A stretch of 64,000 bases of DNA from Leuctra nigra. Its lineage: Eukaryota; Arthropoda; Insecta; Plecoptera; Leuctridae. Below the pieces are notes generated by a model. The model did not search any database, was not told the origin of the DNA, and saw only the letters and a program-made list of their open reading frames with translations. The stretch lies in assembly GCA_934045905.1 (NCBI GenBank), contig OW203773.1, positions 15,859,246 to 15,923,245 on the forward strand, read 5' to 3'. Each line of letters opens with the position of its first letter. Within the stretch, counting starts at the first letter, position 1. A program made the translations under genes and the position numbers. This document shows, piece by piece, positions 47,901-59,900 of the stretch.

Positions 47901-50900
47901 GTATGCTTTTCATCGAAACTTTAAAATAGCATCTAAGCACCTGGTTCATAAAGCAAATCAGAATCAATTTTCAATTGGCACTGGAAAACATTCATTTCGA
48001 TACTTCATTACTGACAGATATTAAAAATGTAAATAACTTCATACGTTCTTAACTGATTGGGATGACATTTTGTAAAATAAGAGACAATATTGGTCTTAAT
48101 GATCATGCAAAATATGAGTTTGATCAGAATTATCGAAGACCGTTTTCATTTTTCAGCCTATCAGGAGATATTTAAATTTTAACCAATGAATCTGAGTAAC
48201 GCGTTGATGAGCGAGCACAGATACGCGCAACACCTCGAACCGAAATTCTGTCTATCGAAAATGTCATTAAAAGCCAATAATTCTAAAATTTCGCCACAGA
48301 TTTGTATAGAAATCTCAAAACATTCCTAAAATATTGGTCCAAATAACCATGCAAAGCTTTAAGTTGATCGATTGAACCTTTATGATTGAACTGTTCCGTG
48401 TTAGTTTTCAAAAATCACAGGATCTCCTTCAAAAAATATACCTGAGACCACTCATATGATATAAGTGTGTCTACACAATATCAGATCGACTGTTAAACGG
48501 TCATTATCAGTTTCATTTGCGTTTGAAAGTTTCTGCTCTAACTACCTTGCCTTGAACTGAAGAGTCGAAGTCGCCGTGAATTTGACAGCCAACACGCAAA
48601 TAGTCCGTAAAATGTCAATAACGTTTGGATTTAAACACAGATTAGTATGAAAATTGTCAAAAATGCAGCTAATGTTGGTCCCAACCATCGTGCGAAGTTA
48701 TAAGTTGATCGTTCAATCGGTTATAGTTTAAATTTCTAAAAACACAGGAAAGATGGTTTTAAATTTTAACCAATGGGAGGATTTGGCTGAAACTTTGTTT
48801 GATTGGGTACAATGTTGGGGGTAATGACTTGTCAAAATTTCAATGTGATCAAAACAACCAATCGAAAGTTAATTTTTTTTAAATTTGAACCAATCAATGG
48901 ATTTCAAAAAAATTAGGGTCTGCAACAATCAGAAATGTTACGTACATGTGTGCAAAATTTCAGCTCGATCGAAGAAAAACTCTGACCTGTATATCGTCAG
49001 TAACAGAAAAAAAACAACAAACAAACAAACAAAAAAAAAACAGAGGTCCGTGCCAAAAGAGCCAAAAGGAGACGCTCGCTTCGCTCGCTCAATGATATAC
49101 CTGTTATCAATATTTTCACTTAAAACTGCCAACATCTCAGTTCTATAATGTAGGAACCATAACCAATAAACAATTTAGGCCATCAGAAAGAGATAGCATT
49201 TAACTTTTTATAAGCACAATTTTAAACAATATTTTGGAGTTTAGAATTTTAATTGCTTGTTTTCTTATTTTTACTTGTTCTTATTTGTTTTCTTATTTAC
49301 TTTCTCCTAGAAGTGTCTTCAATGTAAATGCAAAGATGTACTTAGTGGAATGCAATTGGGTTGTTCCTGACATGGGGAAATTTAGTGTCATCATGTTCTT
49401 GGTTCCCTGCTGCAGACGAAGTGGTTCCCACCAAGTACAAGCCTCAGCTGGAGACAGTTCCGGACCTCCGTCACCTCCGGCTGCGCATCGGCTCCTCGTT
49501 CCTGGGCCTCAGCCGCGTGCGCGACAAGGTCATCGTCAAGATCCCCATCGCCGTGCTGGAGGCCAACTTCACGGGCGGTCTCAAGATCGACAAGGAGCGA
49601 TGCACCAAGGTATTCGGTGTTCGCATTCACTTGTTGAGTGACACTCTTCAGAATAGTCTTCAAATTCAAGAAATCTTTTGTTCTTGTGATTTATAAGTAC
49701 CTATGTTTTAATGGGTTTTTTTCTTGAGAAGTTCTAGAGTGCCAGTCGGTAATTTTGGTACACTTCATCATGTATGTATTTCATATTTAAGAATTTTAAA
49801 ACTATTAAAAAAAGCGTTTTCTCTAGGGGCATTTTAGAAATTTGTTATTTTAAAATGTAAATTAATTGGCTTTTTAAAAAGTGTCAACTTTTAAATTATA
49901 TTAGGTACCTACGTACCTACCTATACTATAAATGTAATATTGTAACTGGTATAGCTTCAAAAATTATTATTTTGGAGCACTCTCTCACTTGAGATATTAA
50001 TATGAAAGGGTGTTCGATAGGCGTGGGGGGGAGGGGGGGGATCCCCATTCTTGACCCCTTGTTAAAATTTGCTTCAGCCATCATTCTTAAGAAGATATTA
50101 AAACAATTAAGGCCAATACATATCACGTGACTTTATTTCTCTACATCCGATCAAAAGAAATAGTTACCTATGTGTACATACCTTACATCGTTCATGTTGA
50201 GTAATCCAAGGTGATTTATGAAGGAAATTCACTGCATACTGGAGCTTATCAATATTTGCAGTCAATATTATTTAATTTTGCAGTGGTTTTATAATAAAAA
50301 CAACACAAATATCGTGTATACGTACGCATGTGAAGACTGTCAAAACCAAGTGCTGTTCGTTTAAACATTACATTTATAATAGTGGATATAATTAATATCT
50401 CAACATTTCGTTGGAAAGATGAAGAAAGAGCGCATGTTTTGTTGGCAAAATTGTGTCAGGTTTGTGATGCATATGTGCCCTTTTATTAGATTAAAGTTTG
50501 CTGTTCTTGGCAACTCATAGGATTTCCTTAAACTTCAGGTCTTGATTTGAGAATATTAAGGTGCAAGGAAGTAAAATCATCTAATAAGTTATTTTTGCAG
50601 TTCTTTTCTGCGTAGATTTGTTCCAACAGATGTGTCCTAACTTATCTGATGAGTGAGAAGTATTTGCTAAACTGAACCCTTCCAAATGAAAATGTGTAGC
50701 TTTTTGGTTGAAAAGTCACGTGATATGCAGCCACCTTAAATGTTAATGTTTATCGAATGCATTTTTCGTTGTGGTTTGTTTCACTGTCCTGCAACTCCTC
50801 TCACATCTCTTAATGCGCGACTGTGTTTGGATCCCCAGAACTCGCTTCAGCTGAGAACTTGCGACTATACCCTGAGCCTCCGCTACGGCGGCGACAACAA

Positions 50901-53900
50901 CATGGTGGCCGAGATCACCGACGACATTCTGAGGACAATTCGGACTCACTGCTCAAAAGTGAACAAGACGAAGCAAGAGCCGAAGCCAGTGACAACTCCG
51001 CCTTTAAAGATGACACCTCCGCCTTTAAAGATGATAACTCCACCTTTGAAGATGACGGTAAAGAACAACGCACCATTGCCATTGGCCACGCATCCGTCTG
51101 TCAACACGGCTGTTAATGTGAATTCGAACATCCAATTTACACCAAGATTGGTCCCGTTCGGACCGAAGGCTACTTTCTCCAAGCCGAGACCCGTCATGAT
51201 CAAATCGAAGAACATGAATCTCATGAGAGCACCCAATTCCGTATCCGGTGTTGTTCGACCTGCTAAAAATACCGTTAATGTTTCTAAAGCAGTTGGCTCC
51301 AATATAACTTTACCAGTTGCACATACCTATCAACTAAAAGGTTTATCTTTAATAAAGGCTGTTGAATTGAGTCAGTCTTCTTCTAATGCTGGAATACCAG
51401 TTATATCTTTTACAAAGGCTGTTGAATTGAGTCAGTCTGCTTCTAATGCTGGAATACCAGTTATATCTTCTGTTCATTCTCTAAACAACGCTGGAAAGGA
51501 TAAGGTGAACGAAGATTCAACACCAATTGAGAAATGCATAGAATCCGAAAATTCTTTCGACATTGGAAGCGATGTCCAGTGGAATGATGCTGCTAAAAAT
51601 CAAACAAATATAAATCAAATCGTTAACAAACCATTTAACTCTGCCGTGGTTAATGTTGTGTTGTCACCTAAAGCCTCTCCAGCGACAGATGAAGCGAATG
51701 ACATGGCGGTCGCATCAGAAGAAGATCCGAAAATCGGTGTACAGACCAACCAGAAACCATTTGTATTCTTTCGATCTAAGAATTCAGAACTGGAACGCGT
51801 AGAAAACCCGTCAGGTTGGGCGAAGACTTCCGAGGCGGTGATTGGACAGTACCCACCTTGGCTGTGTAAGTCGATTGCTCTGAGAAACGCGAGTATTCGA
51901 AAGGTCATGAAACCCGGCGCGAATGAAGGTCCTGTAGTGACCTCAAGCGCTGTGAGTTCCGAAAGTCGTTCGGATTCCTCGGAGTGTAGATATATTTCGG
52001 GGACTGTGTCTGTTCCCGCTGAAAAGGTGACTGATTCCCAACCTGTTCCGTCAGACTCTTCCAACTACACTGGAACCGAATCCGTCGTGGAACCAATGGA
52101 AACAGGTGATGTCTCCGTTATAATGCCTGAGGATGTTGCTTTAAAAGGAAATCTCTCTACTGAAAGTACAAGTGGATGTTCATCTGAAACAATGAAACCC
52201 TGGACAACGATAATACCAAGTCCAGAGACTCTCAGAAAACTCGATGGTTTGGCACGTAGCGCGTCAGATAAAGCTAGACTTCGCAAGTTAGCTCATACCT
52301 TGGACAAAGTGCCCACATTGGAGACTGCTTCGGAAGCCGAGACTTCTGAGTTGAATTGTCCAGAATCTTTCGACACAGCTCAAATAGAAAACGTGGATCT
52401 TCAACCATCCCCTACATCAGGACACATAATCAGAATGCATAATGAAACAAATTCTACAGAAACTCAAAGTATCCAATCTAAATCGCCGATTGTTCTGGAA
52501 CAATATCAGGAATCAGAATCTTCAACTCCATCTAGATCTGCAACAGAATCAACGAGTTCTTCGAACCTTGAAATGTCAGAACTTCAGAAAGAACTTCAGA
52601 AGAACTTGAGCTCTACGGTGACATATCCCTCAGGAAGTGTGGTTATAAATAAAAGTCTAAACCGCCCCAAGACCCCTCTCTCAAAAGACCCGACAACACT
52701 AGATAAGCCTCAAGCTCTTGGATCAAACGCTTCAGCGGGGGAAGAATGTTCTGTATCCTCGCCGAGTGAATCTAACGTCGGTAAGTTTACACAATTTCCC
52801 TGGGACATAGCGCAGGAGTTCAAGAAGTCCAAAACAGACTTCACTACACAGATGGCCAAAATAGCACCGGGCATCCGGGGGAGCAGTGAGAGTACACCAT
52901 CAGAATTATCGGTTTCAATGAGTAGCCAGGACAATCATTCTGAAAATAGTCAAAGTCTTGCATTGTCCCCTAACCTAACTTCAGGCCCTGAAAATTCAAA
53001 GATTGCGCCAAGAGTCATACTTCCAAGGAAAGTCTTGCCAAAAGCAACTACAGAATCAAACAAGATCGAGTCACAATTACTTCTTAAACCTACCGCTGAT
53101 GCGATTCAAAGTCCTGTAGTATCTCGTGGCCCAGTGCCAATCAACAAAACTTCAATGCCAATGCCCAAAACAAAACCACTTATACTGAGGGGCTTGTCGA
53201 AAGTTTCTTCGAACTTGCCACCCGAAATTATTAAGCCACAAGAAGTTACTCGACTAGTTCCACTCGGTGTTGGGACCAAGACTCTGCCCAGAACATTAAC
53301 GCATATCATCAGCGGCACTTCTAAAGGACCAGTCAAACCTAATGTAAATGTCGTAAAACAATTGACTACTTCGAGTTCACCCTCGCCGGGATCGTTAACG
53401 CCTTTGAGAAGATTAGTTAAGGCTACGCCAAATTTAGGGTCGTCCGATGCAAGTTGGGACCATCCCGCAGCCGGCACTGTAAGAAATATTTCGATAATTA
53501 CCAAGCCGAGTAAACCGTCGGCTATAATTAGAATGGACAAGCCGGTGATACAATTCAGGAGACTCATTCAAAAATCACCCTTCGCTCCACCAAGTACCAG
53601 CGGCGCCGCCGCAACACCAAAAGCATACAATGAAACGTCTCGTAAAACGTTAAACGTCACTATGAAGGAAGTTAAACCGGCTTCTAGTTCGTCTTTGATA
53701 CTCTGTGAAGATGTTACTCCGAGCGGTTCGACTGGCGAGGCATCGGACTCCTTGTCGGGAGTCGTCGACAGTACATCGGGAGTCGTGGACAACACACCGG
53801 GAATGGAAAACACGGAGGGGATGGACACCACCGATCCACTCTTCCAGAGAAAGTGGCGGGCGTTTCAGGACTGGAAGAACTGCGTGGAGAGGGAACCGGT

Positions 53901-56900
53901 TTCCGGGAATATGTGAGTACCTTCATTCATTTCATTGTACCTAACATTCTATACCAGAAGCAGAAGGCTTGAAGTCCATTTTCCTGATTTTACACATATT
54001 ATTTTGGAATCATAGTGAAGTCAACAAATACTGTTATGTTGAAGTATTATCTTCAGTATGACTTGTGTTGTGTCACATTACAAATAAGATTATGGCTGAA
54101 TAACAGGTTTTTCAGCCTAACTCAAGGATCTTTGAAATGGACTTAGGGCCTTCTGTTGCTAAGGTTCAAAGATGTTCATATAGTGGTTATTGGTACTCCT
54201 GGAGGTGATAAAATATCACTAGTTGAATGAAGCAAAGCTGCTGAATGGTTGGTTTATAATAATAATAATAATAATATTTATTTATTGCTTAGAACATGTT
54301 CGGTGGCAACAATACAATCACAATACAGTTCAATAATTTACATTGTCAATCAAGTACATAATTATAATTATAACAATTACACGTCACAGAATAAAATGTT
54401 TCATAAATTATTGAGGTATTTAGAGCATTAATAAAAGATATCTACAAGTCACGTAATTAAATGCCACTAGCTATCATTTACCCTAAGCAGAATGAATTTA
54501 AATGATTTAATATTCTTCTTTTCAATAAGCATGGCATCAGCAAGTTTCTTAGTTAAGATAACTTTATCCCCGGTACATGAAATTTTCCTCCGGTGTAGCT
54601 GCTCAATAATCTCAGAGCGTTTTAGGTCGTTGAAAGCTACGAGTTCTGTGTGAAATCCATTTAGATTCCTTTCCCTCTCCTTAGAATGTGCGGCGTCGAG
54701 TAACGACTTGAACTTGCTTAATGAGTCAGGGAGCTCTACGATTTTCAGTTCATTCCAGAGCCGTATTCCCTTTCCCAGCAGTGAATGTAATCCAGTAGTC
54801 GAGTAGTACCTTGGGATACAGAGCTTGAAAGGGTGGTCCAATCTACTCACTACTCTACCAGGAACAGGAATACCACTCTGGAGCTCACTCCATGCTGCTT
54901 GGTTTGTGAGAACCCTGTACATCACAATGAGAAGTGCTTTTTCCCTTCTTGAAGCCAATTGCTCCCAATTCATATGCTTCTGGAGAAGAGCGTTGCTTGA
55001 GTATCGGTCAAAGTTACGGCAAACTAGTCGTATGGCCTTCCTTTGGACTTTATCCAGTAAATCAGTATGGATACCGAGATGAGGATTCCAAATGGAGCTA
55101 CAATATTCCAATAGAGGACGAACAAGAGTCATGTATGCCCTTTCCCGAGCTTGGACTGACCCTTTCTTCAGATTTCGCATAACATAATGAAGAGTTTTCA
55201 TCGTTTTGGAAACTACCATCCTGATATGACTGTCCCACGAAAGTTTGGAATCACAGGTCACTCCCAGATACTTGCAGGATTTAGATTTTCTTAATTCATT
55301 TTTTCCTATGGAATAGGGAAAGTCAATTGTTCCTGAAGGGGAGAGCTTGAAGGAGATACGCTGAGTCTTTTCTACATTCAATTTCATTCCATTTTCCTGT
55401 ATCCATATACAAGTAGCATCCAAACTTTCTTGAAGTATGTTACAATCGGAAATTGACTTGATCACTTGGTACAGGATACAATCGTCTGCGTAGAGTCTGA
55501 TGCTGCATCTTATGTTACTTGAAATGTCATTGATGTAAACAAGAAACAGCAAAGGCCCGAGCACACTGCCCTGTGGCACGCCTGAGTTTACAGGGGTTGA
55601 TTCTGACATCTCATTTCCTACTCGGACTCGCTGGGTTCTGTCATAAAGGTACTCACTTATCCATTTTACCACCCTCAGATCAATACCGGGCAGCTTTGTA
55701 AGTTTCATCAAGAGTTTGTCATGTGGTACGACATCGAAAGCCTTGGACATATCTAATAACAGTGCATCTACCTGCCCCCCGTTATCAATTGCATTGATAA
55801 TGGTCTGAGTTAAACCAGCTAGGCTGGCATCACAGGAATAACTTCCTCGGAACCCAAATTGGAAATTTGATAGGAAGTCAGAAGATTCCCACAGCTTCCG
55901 CAAGTAGTTTCCAATCAATTGTTCAAAAAGCTTGCAGGGAATTGACGTTAAACTTATTGGCCGATAGTTGCTTGGGATGTCTTTCTTGCCTCCCTTGAAT
56001 ACTGGGATAACAGTAGCAGTTTTCCATTCCTGAGGGAGGTAAGTATTGTTTATGATTATTTGGAAGAATATCATCAAGTAGGATGTTACTGGGCCAACAG
56101 CGAGCTTGAGAAGTTGACTTGTTATGTCATCAGGTCCCGGGGCTGTGTGGGGTTTTAAGCGGGAAATGGCCTTGGAAATATCACTGCGTTCAATGACAAA
56201 AGGTGAATAGTTATCTCTGTTGCCCCCTGGTGAATAAGGAAGAGGCTGGACCTTTAGTGTGCAAGCCCCAAAAGTTTGATTGTAAGTCGCATTGAGTATG
56301 TTCGCCTTTTCCCTGTCCATTGTTGCAGATTCCCCATCAGGTTTAATCAGTGACGGTACTTCGTTGCTGCATACTTTCAATTGTTTCAGGTGTGAGTAGA
56401 ACTTCTTCCAAGATTGGTTTGATTTACCATCACATATCTTCATTATGTATCGATTGTAGGCTTCGAGCTTTGCAGCATTAAGCTTTGTCGTCAGTTCTTT
56501 GAAGTAAGAGCGATTTAATTTCCTGTGGATGTACTCTTTTCTGCACTTTTTCTTCAGACGTCTGACTGCCGAGTCGTAGTACGGAAAGTCTGAATTACTC
56601 TTGATTACTTTACTTGGAATGAATAAATCTCTAGCTGCGAAGAGAATTTCTTTGAATCTTGACCATCGCTCCGCCACACTGCCAGATGAAGATTCCCATT
56701 CCACAAAATTCGATATGAGGTGATGCTTGAAGCCCTTTGCGTCGGCTTTCTTGTAAAGCCAGATTTTTCTGGCCAATGGAGATTTCGTTTTAACTCCCGG
56801 ATTATATTTGATTGTCAGAATGACCCCCTTGTGATCGCTAATGCCATCAACAACATCACAGTCCACTAGCATTTCTGGAGGGCTAATCAGAAAAACGTCA

Positions 56901-59900
56901 AGAAGAGAGGCTGTACCGGTGGAGATACGGGTGTGCTGGTTTGATACAGTCTGTATCAAATTATGGTCATCTAGCAAATTATTTATAATTATTTGCATGT
57001 TGCTCGCAGAATCAGGGAGAAGTGACCAATTTGCGTTTGGTAGGTTGAAATCACCCCCAACGATGATTTGATCGCAATCGACAACCTGGGATTTAAGGGA
57101 TTCCAGCTTCATATTTAAACTATTCATGATTGAGAAGTCATTGTCTGGAGGACGATAGGCCCCAAGAATATACACTGGATGATTTCCCGTCCCTAACTTG
57201 ATGCAGATCATTTCATTAGCATCATCTGTCCAATCAATGCAACTTGGATACAAAGCTTTAACACCTACTATGACCCCCCCACCATATTTCCCGCCTTTTC
57301 TGTCTCTGCGGAATACATTATAGTCCTTCGGGCACACTTCACCATCATGAACATTATCACTAAGCCACGTTTCTGTCAAAATGAAGATATCAGGTTCATG
57401 TTGTTCTATAAATGTTTGCAATTTGATACACTTCTCTTGTCCTCTAATGCTTCTGACATTTAGCTGAGCCACTTTTAATAAATTGCCTTGCAAGCAAACA
57501 ATTTGCTTCCAAGCAGGACTAGGGATTCTTCTTGTCTTCTTCTCCGCGCTGCGAATCATGTTAGTATGATCATGGAATATTGCCGGAATGCAAGACTCCC
57601 GTCTAATATGACCAATAGATGTGTGTCTTACGTGGTCAGTGGAGGTTTGGCTCGTGATTGAAAAAAACGTTTAATGGCCGCGCCCGCTGGCCAGAAGTCC
57701 GGACGACTTAGTCTGTCATATAGAGTTTCGCTTAGTCCCACTTTGAATGAGCTGTACTCCCCCCTAGCATTTAGTTTTTCACAAGTAATCGAGTCCGAAG
57801 AGTCATTTAGATTATCTTTGACATATGCGATGACGTCATCACACGTGACTTCTACGTTCAACCGCCAAACATGTAGATAGCTCCTTCTCGCTGCAACTGC
57901 TAGTTTCTTTGACCCCTCAGGAGCAGGCGCCGTACCGAGCGTGAACTTTTGACGGGGTCTCCTCCTGGTGTTCACCTCCGTAAATCCATCATGGATCAGT
58001 GTAGTGTCATCAAAACGTGAGGGACCCTCATTTGTTGTTATTGTGGTTTCCTTCGCCAGGGCACTCTCATCTGATTTACCCCTCCCCCTGGCCTCATAAT
58101 CGCAAACCCGCTCGGCAACACGCGGAGAGAGGGGTAGCAGTGGAGGTAGGGGTGGTAGGGGTAGGTAGCCTCTGTCACGACTGGCCAGCCTGTTTGAAAT
58201 TTCCGCCGAATCTGGCTTAGCTCCTGCCACGGTAGTTTCAGCAGCCGTGGGGCGGCTCCTTTGCGTACTATTAAAGTAAACATTAGGCGACGCCCCTTTT
58301 CCATTTGCCGCAACAGTTTCTTTAGTCATAAATTTGATCTTCTTCTTTAATAAGGTATTTACCTCATTTTGGGCCACGAGCCGTTTTTCTTTCTCCGCAA
58401 TAATATCCTTCAATAGGTCGATAGTAGAATTACCACCCACCTTGACAGCGGCCGCATCCAATGTCTCGTTGCTGAACACCAGACCCACACTCTCGCAGAG
58501 TTCAAATACTGCTGTAGTTGCACAAGTAAGTCTTTCCACTAATTCTTCTTTCTTCCCATCCTTGCTGATCCCAGCCTTTTCGAGCACTCGCTGCAGTTCC
58601 CTCACTTTGAAATTTTCGATCATCTGCAGCACGAGCATTTTCTGTCGACTGGCCACGTCGGTCATCTTGAATATTAGCAGTTTTATCTAGCAGTTTTATC
58701 TTATCTTCAGTGTTGGCTTTCGTTTGAAATTTGGTAGTTTGATTTTTATTGTAGGCAAATACAAAAGAAAAACAAAGAAGCTCGTGCTCACTATGAATTG
58801 ATATTCATAAGAAATGTTATAAATTTTATTTAAGAAATGAAATTTCGATACTTTCAATTGTATATAAAAATTAGATGTGGTTTAACTAGGAATGAATGAT
58901 GGTTAAACATTTTCAATTTACATTGTTTTCATTGTAGGAGGTAATAGTTATAGGATTTTAAATAGAGGTAGGTATGTAGTTCAAGTGTTAAAAATAAAAA
59001 AAATTAAAAAAATTCCCATGCGAAATAAACAAAGTAAAATTTAATAATGCTTAAGTTTTAATTCCAATGTTGAAATCTTTTGGTAAAAATTTCAATACCT
59101 AAAACTTAAGCAAAAGTATTCAATTTTCTAGGTACATTCTTTTTTAAGGGCCAGTTTTTAATTTTGATTAGGACTAGATTGCCATGGCAACAATCAATGA
59201 CATTCAGAATATTGAAAACTGACCATGAATTATAGAACTTGTTTTTGTGCGTGCTGTTGATTGAAATTTTGTCGGAAGAAGCTTCTGACATTGGAATGGA
59301 AACTGTTGTCATTATTGTTTGCCCAAAGAAAGCGTAAGATTGTGATGTGACGTCAAAACGATGTGTATGATGTCAGTTTAAAGCTAACCAAGTCTAATCT
59401 GCTGTCATATGTTTCAAGAAAGTGTAAGATTGTGATGTGACGTCAAAACGATGTGTATGATGTCAGTTTAAAGCTAACCAAGTCTAATCTGTCACGTCAT
59501 GTTTCAGCCCGTTGCACAACGCTGTGTTGGACAACAATATGGCCGCTGTCAGAAAGCAGTGCAACTTGCTGGTGGCCAAGAAGATGACCGTCGACTGGAA
59601 GAACACCAACCTCGTCGTAAGTCTAATTTTTGTTCATTAGGAAACCGCTCTGTTTTTGTGGTATTCCCTCAGTCAACAGGCAAATGATCGGAAAGGGTAT
59701 GATGTACTCTCATCATATGATGTGGTGAGGGTATGAGTGAGGGGGGGGGGGGGGGAATGATGGGATGGGGTGTTAGTGTTACAAAATCATTTTCTTTTTC
59801 TTTTTAGTTTTTACATAATAGCCAGTACAATAGAAACAGAACACTCAAAACATTTAAAATATATGTTGGTATCGTCCTCGTAGTACAATGTAACGATGTA

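Larger units (their letters stand above)
54257..58735 (-). mobile_element. Near full-length two-ORF LINE in ankyrin intron 4
   Basis: Minus-strand non-LTR retrotransposon. It has a 5' region near 58735 with a 14-bp tandem duplication (TAGCAGTTTTATCT), ORF1 (58665-57628), ORF2 (57559-54467), a 3' UTR and an (ATT)n tail at 54257-54285. Both frames are uninterrupted, so the copy is young. It is antisense to its host gene. No clear target duplication was found. Confidence 0.85.
53913..59507 (+). other. Intron 4 of the ankyrin gene
   Basis: Holds the antisense LINE (54257-58735), a dispersed repeat piece at 53952-54175 (CAGAAGGCTTGAAGTCCATT), unassigned AT-rich DNA (58736-59325) and the 90-bp duplication. 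Confidence 0.6.

Noticed and set aside
50946..53831. Minus-strand frames within exon 4
   Set aside because: Shadows of a long coding exon with biased base composition; no splice support or recognisable product.
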